The notes: a model not told the origin generated them from the letters alone. DNA of 64,000 nucleotides from Listeria kieliensis (GCF_003369925.1 NZ_LARY01000001.1:1-64000), one strand, 5' to 3'. Counted from the first letter of the stretch, positions 34,688-43,894 are shown. Made by a program: numbers and translations.

Positions 34688-35116
34688 ATGTCGATGGCAG
34701 CTATGCCAATTAAGATTAGTGATTCAGAGTGGGAAATTATGCGAGTAATCTGGACACAAGAAACGTCTACAGCACAAGAAATAATAGATATACTGGGAGA
34801 AAGCATGAACTGGAAACCAGCCACAATCAAAACACTCTTAGGACGGTTAGTGAAAAAAGGTGCAGTACGAACGGAACCATCTGGTAAAAAATACATCTAT
34901 CATCCTATTATTAGTGAAGGAGAGACGGTCAAAAGTGCAACAGAAAACTTAGTTTCCCACATATGTACAAAACGAATCGGAGGAGCAATCATAGATTTAA
35001 TTGTAGAAGCGGATTTAATGGATACTGATGTTGAACGGATCAAAGAACAATTGGTGAATAAGAAGACTGTCAAAAATATTGAGTGCAATTGTATTCCCGA
35101 GCAGCAAAGGAAATGA
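34688..35116 (+). CDS. copY: CopY/BlaI-family copper-responsive repressor
   Basis: 142 residues from ATG 34688 (aagggg RBS; earlier in-frame GTG 34679 is less likely). The winged helix runs through [20 protein letters not shown] and [19 protein letters not shown], typical of the CopY/BlaI/MecI fold. The C-terminus reads [11 protein letters not shown], so one CxC copper/zinc-binding motif is present; enterococcal CopY has two (CxC-x4-5-CxC). Two perfect cop boxes upstream support copper-dependent derepression of copYB. A chaperone gene (copZ) is not present between copY and copB. Confidence 0.9.
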   Translation: MSMAAMPIKISDSEWEIMRVIWTQETSTAQEIIDILGESMNWKPATIKTLLGRLVKKGAVRTEPSGKKYIYHPIISEGETVKSATENLVSHICTKRIGGAIIDLIVEADLMDTDVERIKEQLVNKKTVKNIECNCIPEQQRK

Positions 35117-35251
35117 AATCACTTTTCTGTAGGAAAATAAAACTTAGCTGGGAAGAAAGGGAGTTAGTAAGGGTCACAAGTTGATAAGGCTATCTCAGCG
35201 GTTGATGAATTATGTAGTTTGAGTTAGCAAAAATAGTAGGAGGAGTTTGTG

Positions 35252-37327
35252 ATGAAACACGAAAAACAAAAGGAAGAAACAATGAAAATGAATCACGCAG
35301 GTCACGATCACAGCCAGATGGATCATTCAGCTGGTGGTCACAATCACCATGATATGGATAGTGGAGGAATGGATCATTCGATGCACATGGGGAATTTTAA
35401 ACAAAAATTTTGGATTTCCCTTATTTTAGCGATTCCGATCATCGTTTTCTCGCCAATGATGGGAATGCAGCTACCTTTCCAATTTACTTTCCCTGGTTCG
35501 GATTGGGTCGTACTCATTTTAGCGACGATTCTTTTCATTTACGGTGGGCAACCATTCCTGAGCGGAGCTAAAATGGAGCTGAAAATGAAGAGTCCAGCGA
35601 TGATGACTTTGATTGCAATGGGGATCTCGGTTGCTTATGTCTATAGTTTGTATTCGTTTATTGCGAATAAAGTCAATCCGAATGACCATGTGATGGATTT
35701 CTTCTGGGAACTTGCAACGCTGATTGTAATCATGCTTTTAGGGCACTGGGTAGAAATGAATGCTATTTCTAATGCGGGCAATGCGCTTAAGAAGTTAGCG
35801 GAATTGTTGCCAGATGAAGTTAACAAAATCGAAGCAGATGGTTCTACGAAAAAAGTGAAATTGCAGGATGTTCATCACGGGGATATTTTACTTGTTCGTG
35901 CAGGGGATAAGATGCCAACAGATGGTGTGATCACGAATGGCTCAACGATTGTGGACGAGTCCGCTGTAACGGGAGAGTCGAAGGGCGTTCAGAAAAACGT
36001 CGGTGAAACGGTGATTGGGGGTTCTGTTAATGGCGATGGAACCATTCAATTGAAAGTAACCGGAACTGGTGAAGATGGCTATTTGGCCAAAGTGATGACG
36101 ATGGTCAAACAAGCACAACAAGAAAAATCAAAATTAGAGTCGATTTCGGACAAAGTTGCTAAGTGGCTCTTTTATGTGGCTTTAGTTGCAGGGATTTTAG
36201 CTTTCATTATTTGGTTGATTGCAGCTGACTTACCACAAGCGTTAGACCGAATGGTGACGGTTTTTGTTATCGCTTGTCCACATGCATTAGGGCTAGCCAT
36301 TCCTTTAGTCATCGCTCGTTCAACTTCGATTGCTGCTAAAAATGGCTTGTTACTAAAAAGTCGTCAAGCTTTGGAACAAGGAAATCAATTGGATTATGTT
36401 TTCCTTGATAAAACGGGAACGCTAACAGAAGGTAAATTTACTGTAACGGGTGTTGAAACCTTGGCTGAAATGGACAAAGCAGAAGCACTAAAATATATTG
36501 GCGCGTTGGAATCGCAAACAAACCATCCTTTAGCAGTCGGCGTCATGAATTACTTGAAAGCTGAAAAAATCGAAGCTTATCAGGCGCAAGATGTTGCTAC
36601 ATTGAAGGGTATTGGCGTGAAAGGGCTAGTAGAAGGTCGCGAGGTCATTTTAGCTAACCAAAAAGAAATCGAACGGCGCAAGCTAAACTTTGAACGAGAA
36701 AAATTAAAAGAATATCAAGCACAAGGGAATACGATTTCGTTTCTACTCGTTGACGATGAGTTAGTCGCTTTCTTCGCGATGGGAGATACTTTGAAGGATC
36801 AAGCTCAAAACTTTATTACGAGTTTGCGAGAAGCTGGAATTGAACCCGTGATGTTAACAGGAGATAATAAAGATGCTGCGGAAGCAGTCGCTCATTATCT
36901 GGATATTAAAGAGTTTTACAGCGAATTACTGCCAGATGATAAGGAGAAAATCATAAAACGTTACACAGATGAGGGCAAGAAAGTGATGATGGTTGGAGAC
37001 GGAATTAATGATGCTCCGGCTCTTGCGAGAGCCTCGATCGGTATGGCAATTGGCGCAGGAACAGATATTGCGATTGACTCTGCCGATGTTGTCTTAACGA
37101 ATAGTAACTTGCAAGATATTTTGAAATTTGTTCGTCTAGCTAAAAGAACGCATAGCAAAATGATTCAAAACCTTTGGTGGGGAGCTGGCTACAACATTCT
37201 AGCAATTCCGCTAGCTGTCGGTATCTTAGCCCCAATCGGAATCCTTTTGAGTCCAGCTGTTGGTGCGATTTTGATGTCACTAAGTACGATCATCGTAGCA
37301 ATCAATGCTATGACTTTAGACGCCTGA
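35252..37327 (+). CDS. copB: P1B-type copper-exporting ATPase CopB
   Basis: 691 residues from ATG 35252 (RBS aggaggag). The N-terminus is a His/Met-rich metal-binding tail (NHAGHDHSQMDHSAGGHNHH and on) instead of a CxxC domain. The transmembrane CPH motif (VIACPHALGLAIPL) marks the P1B-3 subtype. The phosphorylation loop FLDKTGTLTEGKF, TGES in the actuator domain, the HP motif (QTNHPLAVG) and VGDGINDAPALARA are all intact. It pumps copper or silver out across the membrane. It is in an operon with copY and is followed by a terminator overlapping its stop codon. Confidence 0.95.
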   Translation: MKHEKQKEETMKMNHAGHDHSQMDHSAGGHNHHDMDSGGMDHSMHMGNFKQKFWISLILAIPIIVFSPMMGMQLPFQFTFPGSDWVVLILATILFIYGGQPFLSGAKMELKMKSPAMMTLIAMGISVAYVYSLYSFIANKVNPNDHVMDFFWELATLIVIMLLGHWVEMNAISNAGNALKKLAELLPDEVNKIEADGSTKKVKLQDVHHGDILLVRAGDKMPTDGVITNGSTIVDESAVTGESKGVQKNVGETVIGGSVNGDGTIQLKVTGTGEDGYLAKVMTMVKQAQQEKSKLESISDKVAKWLFYVALVAGILAFIIWLIAADLPQALDRMVTVFVIACPHALGLAIPLVIARSTSIAAKNGLLLKSRQALEQGNQLDYVFLDKTGTLTEGKFTVTGVETLAEMDKAEALKYIGALESQTNHPLAVGVMNYLKAEKIEAYQAQDVATLKGIGVKGLVEGREVILANQKEIERRKLNFEREKLKEYQAQGNTISFLLVDDELVAFFAMGDTLKDQAQNFITSLREAGIEPVMLTGDNKDAAEAVAHYLDIKEFYSELLPDDKEKIIKRYTDEGKKVMMVGDGINDAPALARASIGMAIGAGTDIAIDSADVVLTNSNLQDILKFVRLAKRTHSKMIQNLWWGAGYNILAIPLAVGILAPIGILLSPAVGAILMSLSTIIVAINAMTLDA

Positions 37328-37346
37328 GAAATCAGGCGTTTTTTTC
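37320..37346 (+). terminator. copYB terminator
   Basis: Stem acgcctga/tcaggcgt (37320-37327 and 37332-37339) with gaaa loop and a T-run. The stop codon lies within the stem. Confidence 0.9.
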
Positions 37347-37389
37347 TTTTATTGGATTTTAGCGCGCAATTTTTGTTGTGAATAAAAAC

Positions 37390-37418
37390 GTGAAATTTAA
37401 AAGATAGGCGATTATAAT
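37390..37418 (+). promoter_or_regulatory. arr promoter
   Basis: GTGAAA (37390-37395), 17 bases and a perfect TATAAT (37413-37418). Confidence 0.6.
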
Positions 37419-37486
37419 AAAAAGACAGAGAAAAAAAGACAAACGAGAGTGGTTTCATAAGTAAGAGAATTGGAAGGAGCACATAA

Positions 37487-37897
37487 ATGGCAGATCGAAT
37501 ACAAGAAAAGGGGCCGTTTTATCATGGAACTAAAGCTGAACTTCAAATCGGCGATTATTTAAGTCCAGGTTTTCATTCCAATTACCGCCCCAATGTTGTC
37601 ATGAATCATATTTACTTCACCGCTTTAAAAGATGGAGCTGGTCTTGCAGCGGCTTTAGCACGCGGAGAAGGAGCGGAACACGTATATCAAGTTGAGCCAA
37701 CGGGCGCTTTTGAAGATGATCCTAATGTGACGGATAAAAAGTTCCCTGGGAACCCAACGAGATCTTACCGCAGTATGTATCCGTTAAGGATTGTTGCAGA
37801 AATTAATGATTATAGACGGCTTACAAACGAAGAGCGAGAAAATTGGAAAAAGAACTTAGAAGTGGTGGCAAAACGTGATGAGGATATCATCAATTAA
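37487..37897 (+). CDS. arr: rifampin ADP-ribosyltransferase
   Basis: 136-residue Arr enzyme, which inactivates rifamycins by transferring ADP-ribose from NAD. The family blocks are all recognisable: FYHGTKAELQIGDYLSPGF at residues 11-29, HIYFTALKDGAGLAAALA, VYQVEPTGAFEDDPNVTDKK and FPGNPTRSYRSMYPLRIVAE. The length matches the usual 135-150. ATG with ttggaagga RBS; it is monocistronic with its own promoter. Nothing nearby indicates an integron or transposon, so it appears to be a resident chromosomal copy. Confidence 0.94.
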   Translation: MADRIQEKGPFYHGTKAELQIGDYLSPGFHSNYRPNVVMNHIYFTALKDGAGLAAALARGEGAEHVYQVEPTGAFEDDPNVTDKKFPGNPTRSYRSMYPLRIVAEINDYRRLTNEERENWKKNLEVVAKRDEDIIN

Positions 37898-38017
37898 GGT
37901 GTTCTAGGCTAAAAGCTTGGAACACTTCTGTGTGTTAGAAAGGAAAATTAAGTTGCCAAGACGGCTCTCACCCGATAAAATGAAAAGGTATGCAAAGCAG
38001 AAAGAAGGGACACGAAG

Positions 38018-38467
38018 TTGATTATTTTCTATGTTATGGCTGGGGTTCTTGCAGGAATGATGCTCCCCGTACAAACCTCTGTAAACAACCGTTTAAAAGG
38101 TTACACGCAGTCGCCGTTTATTGCTTCTTTTATTTCATTTGCAGTTGGAAGTACGGTGCTTTTGATACTTACACTGCTAACTTTTCACAATTTTGGGATC
38201 ATTCCTGAAGCGATTGCTGCTAATCCGTGGTGGATTTGGTTTGGCGGCGGCGCACTCGGTATTATCTTTTTAACCAATAATATTTTACTTTTGCCACGAC
38301 TCGGATCGGCGCTTACAGTGATGGTGACGGTTTGCGGGCAAATGGTGATGGCGATTTTGATCGACCAATTTGGCTGGTTTAACTTGCCGGTGCACGAATT
38401 AAATCTAGAACGGCTGCTCGGAATGGCGCTGATGTTTTTTGGCGTTTTCTTGATGCAACGCTTTTAA
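38018..38467 (+). CDS. DUF606 (YdcZ-like) membrane protein, first of a pair
   Basis: 149 residues, about five hydrophobic helices, with the family start MAGVLAGMMLPVQTSVNNRL and later ALGIIFLTNNILLLPRLGSALTV. DUF606 proteins belong to the drug/metabolite transporter superfamily and are half-size, so two often work together. TTG start at 38018 after agaaggga. It is followed 15 bases later by a homologous gene, so a heterodimeric exporter or importer is likely. The substrate is unknown. Confidence 0.85.
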   Translation: MIIFYVMAGVLAGMMLPVQTSVNNRLKGYTQSPFIASFISFAVGSTVLLILTLLTFHNFGIIPEAIAANPWWIWFGGGALGIIFLTNNILLLPRLGSALTVMVTVCGQMVMAILIDQFGWFNLPVHELNLERLLGMALMFFGVFLMQRF

Positions 38468-38482
38468 GGGAGGCAGACCGAT

Positions 38483-38950
38483 ATGGAAAGACAAGCGCCA
38501 AAAACGATGCTTCTTTTTATGCTGATGGGGTTTATTGCCGGAATGCTTTCGCCGATACAAACCTCGATTAACGGGAAACTGCGGATGGCCGTTGGTTCAC
38601 CGTTTCTCGCTTCTTTTATCTCATTTTTAGTGGGAACGATTTTGTTATTCCTCATTTGTTTGATTATCGAAAAACGAGTCACTTTCAAAGTGCGTGGCGT
38701 CGGCAAAATTCCGTTTTGGGTATTCACGGGTGGCATCATGGGTGTTATTTTTGTGACATCCAATATCTTACTTTTGCCGATTTTAGGATCCGCAATGACC
38801 GTCGTTTTAGCTATTTGTGGACAAATGGTGATCGCGCTAATTATTGACCATTTTGGCTTTTTCGGTGTAATCAAGCATCCAATCAACCGCTATCGCATTA
38901 TCGGCGTACTAGCTATGATTGCGGGCATTCTTTTGATTCAAAACTTCTAA
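38483..38950 (+). CDS. DUF606 (YdcZ-like) membrane protein, second of a pair
   Basis: 155 residues, homologous along its length to the preceding gene (LSPIQTSINGKLRMAVGSPFLASFISF; ILLLPILGSAMTVV; CGQMVIALIIDHFG). ATG 38483 with aagggagg RBS. Probable subunit of a two-component DMT-type transporter with inverted or asymmetric arrangement of the two halves (inference from pairing). Confidence 0.85.
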   Translation: MERQAPKTMLLFMLMGFIAGMLSPIQTSINGKLRMAVGSPFLASFISFLVGTILLFLICLIIEKRVTFKVRGVGKIPFWVFTGGIMGVIFVTSNILLLPILGSAMTVVLAICGQMVIALIIDHFGFFGVIKHPINRYRIIGVLAMIAGILLIQNF

Positions 38951-39032
38951 GCAGAAAAATTGTTTCTTTTCGTATTTTAAGTTATAAATGATTATATACT
39001 TACTTTAAATAAGTTGTAACGGAGGAGAAATG

Positions 39033-39719
39033 ATGAAAATTGAAGTTTGGTCGGATTTTGTATGTCCGTTTTGTTATATTGGCAAGAAAAATTTAGAAAA
39101 AGCCATTCAAAAAACAGGGCGCGAAGATATTGATATCATTTTTCGTAGCTTTGAACTAGATCCAGATGCCCCGATTCAAACCGACGAGTCCATTCATGAA
39201 GCAATTGCGGCTAAATACGGAAAATCACTTGATGAAGCAAAACAAATGAATGCGCAAATTGGTGAAATGGCAGAGGTGGCGGGGTTACATTATGATTTTG
39301 ATCGAATGAAACCTGCGAATACGTTTCTTGCCCATCGCATTGCTCAATATGCACGAACGGTCGGGAAAGAATTGGAATTTGTTGAGCTTGGCATGGATGC
39401 TTACTTCACGAAAGGGGCCTTTTTAAATGACGAGGAAACCTTGGTGGAGCTTGCCGGTAAAGCAGGACTTGACGAAACAAAAGTACGGGAAATCATCCAT
39501 TCGAAGGAGTATCTTGCACAAGTCCGCGTCGATGAAACTGAGGCGGTCGAGTATGGTGTAACGGGCGTCCCCTTTTTCTTGATTGATGAAAAATATGCAG
39601 TTTCTGGTGCGCAACCTGTTGAAAGCTTTGTGACAGTGCTTGAGCGCGCAGGCGGAACGAAAGCGGAAATTAAAGAAACGCAAGGGCCGGGTTGTGAAGG
39701 CGGAAGCTGTTCGATTTAA
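39033..39719 (+). CDS. FrnE-like DsbA-family thiol oxidoreductase
   Basis: 228 residues, cytosolic (no signal peptide), with a thioredoxin-like active site CPFC at Cys11/Cys14 (VWSDFVCPFCYIGK), the helical insertion and the cis-proline loop GVTGVPFFLID. Members of this family reshuffle disulphides or act in stress tolerance, and some work on polyketides; the substrate here is unknown. The C-terminal tail GCEGGSCSI adds two more cysteines. ATG 39033 is better spaced from ggagg than ATG 39030. It is monocistronic with a terminator. Confidence 0.9.
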   Translation: MKIEVWSDFVCPFCYIGKKNLEKAIQKTGREDIDIIFRSFELDPDAPIQTDESIHEAIAAKYGKSLDEAKQMNAQIGEMAEVAGLHYDFDRMKPANTFLAHRIAQYARTVGKELEFVELGMDAYFTKGAFLNDEETLVELAGKAGLDETKVREIIHSKEYLAQVRVDETEAVEYGVTGVPFFLIDEKYAVSGAQPVESFVTVLERAGGTKAEIKETQGPGCEGGSCSI

Positions 39720-39725
39720 AGATTT

Positions 39726-39756
39726 AGCTGACTTTTTAATGAAGTCAGCTTTTTTT
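39726..39756 (+). terminator. terminator after the frnE-like gene
   Basis: Stem agctgactt/aagtcagct (39726-39734 and 39742-39750) with a T-run. Confidence 0.88.
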
Positions 39757-39830
39757 GTAACGTTTTAAGTGAGCCGATTTTAGGTATAGAATAATGAAAC
39801 GTTAAAAATGAATGAGTGGGGGAGATTAAT

Positions 39831-40262
39831 ATGGCTAGTTATAAACGAATTTTAGTGGCGATAGACGGATCAGAGCAAGCGGAACAAGCGTTTACGGATG
39901 CCGTGAAACTTGCAAAAGATACGGGAGCTTCTCTTGCGATGGCGGCAGTGATTGATACGCGTTCTTTTCCGAGCTTTACGGTAGAGGGAACAACCTGGGA
40001 AGAGGAACTTCGTGAGGAAATGGAAACGGTGCTTCGAGGCTTTCAAGAAAAAGCGGAAGCGGAAGGAATTCAATCTGTAGGTACTTTTCTTGAAAGAGGA
40101 AATCCAAAGAAAATGCTCGCAGAAGAAATTCCGGAGTTGTTTGGCGCGGACTTGCTCGTTTGTGGAGCTACGGGGTTAAATCGTGTGGAAAAAATGATGA
40201 TGGGAAGCGTTTCTTCTTATTTAGTACAACATGCGAAATGTAGCGTCTTGATTGCACGCTAA
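39831..40262 (+). CDS. universal stress protein UspA family
   Basis: 143-residue Usp-fold protein: YKRILVAIDGSEQAEQAF at the N-terminus and the ATP-binding signature GATGLNRVEKMMMGSVSSYL near the C-terminus, so it is of the nucleotide-binding type. ATG 39831 follows gggggagatt. Monocistronic. The role in stress or growth arrest is inferred from the family. Confidence 0.92.
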   Translation: MASYKRILVAIDGSEQAEQAFTDAVKLAKDTGASLAMAAVIDTRSFPSFTVEGTTWEEELREEMETVLRGFQEKAEAEGIQSVGTFLERGNPKKMLAEEIPELFGADLLVCGATGLNRVEKMMMGSVSSYLVQHAKCSVLIAR

Positions 40263-40345
40263 GTTAGATTGGCGAGTCTTTATGGCTCGCTTTTTCATGT
40301 GAACAGATTTCACAAAGTTTTTTTGTGAAAATTGATTGGTTTCGG

Positions 40346-40374
40346 TGTACATCACATTCGATGTCAGTTATAAT
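40346..40374 (+). promoter_or_regulatory. promoter of the aspartate decarboxylase gene
   Basis: TGTACA (40346-40351), 17 bases and perfect TATAAT (40369-40374). Expected start near 40381. Confidence 0.65.
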
Positions 40375-40381
40375 GTTTTTA

Positions 40382-40396
40382 GAGAAAGCGCTTACT
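40382..40396 (+). promoter_or_regulatory. cre-like site at the aspD promoter
   Basis: gagaaagcgcttact matches the cre consensus except for the first two bases and has the palindromic aaagcgctt core. It sits at the predicted transcription start. Confidence 0.6.
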
Positions 40397-40540
40397 TTTT
40401 AGTCTGTTCAACATATCTTTGTGAAGAGGAAGTGATGGCGACTGGAAAAAGATTGTGAGTTTTTTTGAAGAGAAAAGATTAGGTTCACAATTTTACTTTG
40501 GTGACTAAAGCGTTAGTCCGAAAGGAAAGAGGAGCGATCA

Positions 40541-42142
40541 ATGTTTTCTGTAAAAGAAGCGGAAAATCTTAGCCCGTTTGAACTAGGGTTATTTCTAGAA
40601 AAAAGTGCAAAAAAAGCCGTGAAAAATAGCGTGCCACTCAATGCGGGCAGGGGGAACCCGAATTGGACAGCGGCCGCGCCGCGCGAAGCGTTTTTCTTAC
40701 TTGGCTTATTTGCAGTTTCGGAGATGGAGCGAGTTCGGCAAGGTGAACTTTCTGGAATGCCTGCTCGTATGGAGATGCTTGGTCGATTTGAAGTATTTCT
40801 AGCGGCACAAAAAGAAACGCCGGGAAAGAATTTGCTTGTCGGGATTTGGGGAAAAGGAGAGCGCATTCTCGGAGCGGATAAGCATGACTGGTTGTTTGAA
40901 TTTGTTGATGCAATTACGGGAGATAATTATCCAAATCCAGATCGGGTCTTAAATTATGTTGAAAAAGCCATTAAAGCGTATTTAGAAAAAGAAATCTTTA
41001 AAGGGCTTAAGCGTCCATTCGATATTTTTGCCGTCGAAGGGGGAACGGCAGGAATTTGTTACTTATTTGATTCACTGGTGAGCAACTTTTTACTGCAACC
41101 AGGGGATAAAATTGCACTGATGATTCCAACTTTTACACCGTATTTAGAAATTCCACAACTATCGCGTTACCGATTTGATGTGGTTCAAATTCGTTCGACG
41201 CCCGAACTAATTGATGGGAGATTAACGTATCAATTCAATTCGCGGGAAATTGAAAAATTACGAGATTCCTCAATTAAAGCAGTTTTTATGGTGAATCCAA
41301 GTAATCCAAGTTCTTCTGCGCTTAAAGAAGAAACGATTCTTCAGTTGAAAGATATCGTTCAAATGGATAATCCGGATTTGATGATTTTGACAGACGATGT
41401 TTACGGGACGTTTGTACCTAAATTTCAATCTGTTTTTAGCGTCTTACCATTTAATACGGCTTGTATTTATTCATTTTCTAAATACTTTGGTGCGACAGGT
41501 TGGCGCCTTGGGACAATTGCTTTAGCGGAAAAAAACGTTTTTGACGCTAAATTAAAACGGTTATCACAAGAATTTACACGGGAGCTCGAAATAAGGTATG
41601 AAGTGATTACAAAAGAAACGGAAAAGTTCAAGTTTATCGATCGTCTTGTTGCAGACAGCAGAGAAGTCGCGCTGAATCATGCGGCAGGACTTTCCACACC
41701 GCAACAAGTACAAATGGCTTTATTTTCGCTGTTTTCCTTGTTAGATGAGGAAGAGTCATACAAGAAGAAAGCACAGTCCATTTGCCGCTATAGACAAAAG
41801 TTGCTGTATGAAGAACTCGATCTTGTAATGCCATTTGACCATTATGATTCCGCGTATTATTGTGAATTTGATTTACTTGATTGGATGAAAACACATTTTG
41901 GTGAACAATTTGGATTAGATTTTCAAAAAGAAACGAGCATTACTAATTTCTTAATGCGCCTTGCGCTAGAACACGGTTTGGTGTTATTAAAAGGGAGCGG
42001 TTTTGGGGGCAGCGAATGGTCAGTTCGAATTTCGCTAGCTAATCTAGAAACCAAGGATTACAAGGAAATTGGGCGGCGCATTAAAAAAATGGTTTCTGAT
42101 GAATTTTTGAAATGGCAATTTGAACGGGGACAAGTGAAATGA
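40541..42142 (+). CDS. aspD: aspartate 4-decarboxylase / aspartate aminotransferase
   Basis: 533-residue PLP enzyme of the AsdA/AspD family, longer than ordinary aminotransferases. It carries the N-terminal NAGRGNPNWTAAAPREAF, the mid-region FAVEGGTAGICYLFDSL, MVNPSNPSSSALKEE, the cofactor lysine in YSFSKYFGATGWRLG and the substrate arginine near VRISLANL. It turns aspartate into alanine and CO2, consuming a proton. In Tetragenococcus and others it works with the antiporter AspT for a proton motive cycle, but no aspT is adjacent here. ATG with gaggagcg RBS; it has its own promoter with a cre-like site. Confidence 0.92.
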   Translation: MFSVKEAENLSPFELGLFLEKSAKKAVKNSVPLNAGRGNPNWTAAAPREAFFLLGLFAVSEMERVRQGELSGMPARMEMLGRFEVFLAAQKETPGKNLLVGIWGKGERILGADKHDWLFEFVDAITGDNYPNPDRVLNYVEKAIKAYLEKEIFKGLKRPFDIFAVEGGTAGICYLFDSLVSNFLLQPGDKIALMIPTFTPYLEIPQLSRYRFDVVQIRSTPELIDGRLTYQFNSREIEKLRDSSIKAVFMVNPSNPSSSALKEETILQLKDIVQMDNPDLMILTDDVYGTFVPKFQSVFSVLPFNTACIYSFSKYFGATGWRLGTIALAEKNVFDAKLKRLSQEFTRELEIRYEVITKETEKFKFIDRLVADSREVALNHAAGLSTPQQVQMALFSLFSLLDEEESYKKKAQSICRYRQKLLYEELDLVMPFDHYDSAYYCEFDLLDWMKTHFGEQFGLDFQKETSITNFLMRLALEHGLVLLKGSGFGGSEWSVRISLANLETKDYKEIGRRIKKMVSDEFLKWQFERGQVK

Positions 42143-42145
42143 GAG

Positions 42146-42182
42146 AAAAAAACGGTTTCCATTTTGGGAAGCCGTTTTTTTT
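42146..42182 (+). terminator. aspD terminator
   Basis: Stem aaaaacggtttcc/ggaagccgttttt with one G-U pair and a T-run. Confidence 0.85.
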
Positions 42183-42395
42183 ATAGAAAAGTCAATTTTT
42201 TGAAGCTTTTTTTGGCAAGGCATGCTAAACTTAAAATAGACAAAATGAAAATGGGAGCCTGCCAAGCTAACTTTTGCAGATTTGGAAGCCACATCAAATG
42301 AAAAGAGAATTTTGGCAGCATAAAAAGAAATTTGTCATAAATGTTTGCGAAAAATAAGTTGCATCTATAGTTTTTACGTTGAAGGGGGAAATAAA

Positions 42396-42794
42396 TTGGG
42401 TATACTTTTTTTTAGCTTCGGACTTCTATTTGTTAGTTTAATGTCACTTGCGGCGCGTGCTGTTCTTGCGATTTGGATTTATAAAGATGCAGAACGTCGG
42501 GGAATGAATCCCATTTTATGGTGTCTGTTAGTTATTTTTACAAGCGCGATTATTGTGCTGCTTGTTTATCTATTTGCGAAGAAGCCATCGCTTGAACCTA
42601 AAAAAGGGCTTGGGCTTCTCATCACGGGTTGTATTTTGACAGGACTGAGCTTTATACTTAGCATTTTTATGCTTCTTGGATTGTTCGGTTCATTCCTTTA
42701 TGAAATCCAACATGATCCAGATATTTATGATAAAAACTATGAGCTTTATGATGAAGATGGATTTGATAGCGACGACAGCGGATATGAATTTTAA
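42396..42794 (+). CDS. small membrane protein with acidic tail
   Basis: 132 residues from TTG 42396, well spaced after gaaggggg. Three hydrophobic helices can be seen: FFSFGLLFVSLMSLAARAVL, then LWCLLVIFTSAIIVLLVYLF and LGLLITGCILTGLSFILSIF. Between the first two is IYKDAERRGMN, a short cytosolic loop common in phospholipase D-like N-terminal membrane modules. The tail is rich in Asp, Glu and Tyr (DPDIYDKNYELYDEDGFD). I do not recognise a specific family or function. It stands alone between terminators. Confidence 0.7.
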   Translation: MGILFFSFGLLFVSLMSLAARAVLAIWIYKDAERRGMNPILWCLLVIFTSAIIVLLVYLFAKKPSLEPKKGLGLLITGCILTGLSFILSIFMLLGLFGSFLYEIQHDPDIYDKNYELYDEDGFDSDDSGYEF

Positions 42795-42800
42795 ACGATT

Positions 42801-42836
42801 GCCCCTGCCTTAAAAAGTAGGGGCTTTTGTTTTTTG
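42801..42836 (+). terminator. terminator
   Basis: Stem gcccctgc/gtaggggc (42801-42808 and 42817-42824), one G-U pair, followed by a T-rich run. Confidence 0.75.
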
Positions 42837-42889
42837 GTGAATTTGGGTATAGAGTGTAAGAGAGAACTTTTGGGTGAGGAGAATGTCGG

Positions 42890-43894
42890 ATGGATACGAT
42901 CATTTTGATCACGATTTTGATTGTGATTGTTGGGCTCGCATTTGATTTTATCAATGGCTTTCATGATATTGCCAATGCGGTAGCAACTTGTATTTCAACA
43001 CGAGCTCTAAAACCGCGTGTAGCGATTATGATGGCGGCTGTGATGAACTTTTTAGGAGCCATTTCTTTTACTGGGGTCGCGGAAGGTTTAACAAGAAACA
43101 TTGTAGATCCTTTTTCTTTACATAATGGAGAATTTGTAGTCCTTTGCGGCTTAGTGGCAGCTGTCATCTGGAATTTACTAACGTGGGTCATTGGGATGCC
43201 AAGCAGTTCTTCACATGCTTTGATTGGATCCATTGCTGGTGCGGCGATTGCTTCAGCCGGATTCACTTCGCTAAATTACGCTGGATTCGGAACGATCATT
43301 ATTGCACTAATTATCTCACCTATTCTTGGATTTACTATTGGTTATTTGATTTATTCAGCCTTCAAATGGATTTTTCGCAATCGTAAACGTGTTAAAACGA
43401 ACCGTCATTTCCGAGTCGCGCAAATTTTTACAGCAGCTATTCAAGCTTACGCGCACGGAACTAACGACGCTCAAAAAACAATGGGGATGATCACCTTAGC
43501 GCTCGTTGCAAGCGGGCTTTTGAAAGAAAGTGCGGGCGTTCCTTTCTGGGTGCAATTTCTGTGTGCCGCTTCGATGGCGATTGGCTCATCTGTCGGCGGA
43601 TTTCGTATCATCAAGACAGTGGGAACAAAAATCATGCGGATTGAACCCGTCACAGGAGTTGCCGCAGATGTTAGCTCGCTTTCCGTAATTATGACCGCAA
43701 CACTGACACACCTTCCAGTCAGTACCACACAAGTCATTGATAGCTCGATCATGGGAGTTGGAACAGCTAATCACAAGAAAGAAGTAAACTGGCGCACAGG
43801 AAAGAATATGCTTGTGACGTGGATTATTACACTGCCGGTTTCCGCTTGTATGGCAGCTGTTGTATACTGGCTTGCAGCCGCGATCTTTTTGTGA
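42890..43894 (+). CDS. PiT-family inorganic phosphate transporter
   Basis: 334-residue membrane transporter. The duplicated PiT signature is visible: FDFINGFHDIANAVAT in the first half and YAHGTNDAQKTMGMI in the second, with PSSSSHALIGSIAGAA and LPVSTTQVIDSSIMG. It moves phosphate with a cation. No PhoU-like DUF47 partner gene is adjacent, unlike many Firmicute pit loci. ATG 42890 after ggtgaggaga. The neighbourhood with DUF1149, ZIP and pgdA recalls the listerial order. Confidence 0.93.
   Translation: MDTIILITILIVIVGLAFDFINGFHDIANAVATCISTRALKPRVAIMMAAVMNFLGAISFTGVAEGLTRNIVDPFSLHNGEFVVLCGLVAAVIWNLLTWVIGMPSSSSHALIGSIAGAAIASAGFTSLNYAGFGTIIIALIISPILGFTIGYLIYSAFKWIFRNRKRVKTNRHFRVAQIFTAAIQAYAHGTNDAQKTMGMITLALVASGLLKESAGVPFWVQFLCAASMAIGSSVGGFRIIKTVGTKIMRIEPVTGVAADVSSLSVIMTATLTHLPVSTTQVIDSSIMGVGTANHKKEVNWRTGKNMLVTWIITLPVSACMAAVVYWLAAAIFL

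Noticed and set aside
35117-35251. Gap between copY and copB checked for copZ
   Set aside because: No open frame with a CxxC motif is present in either direction.
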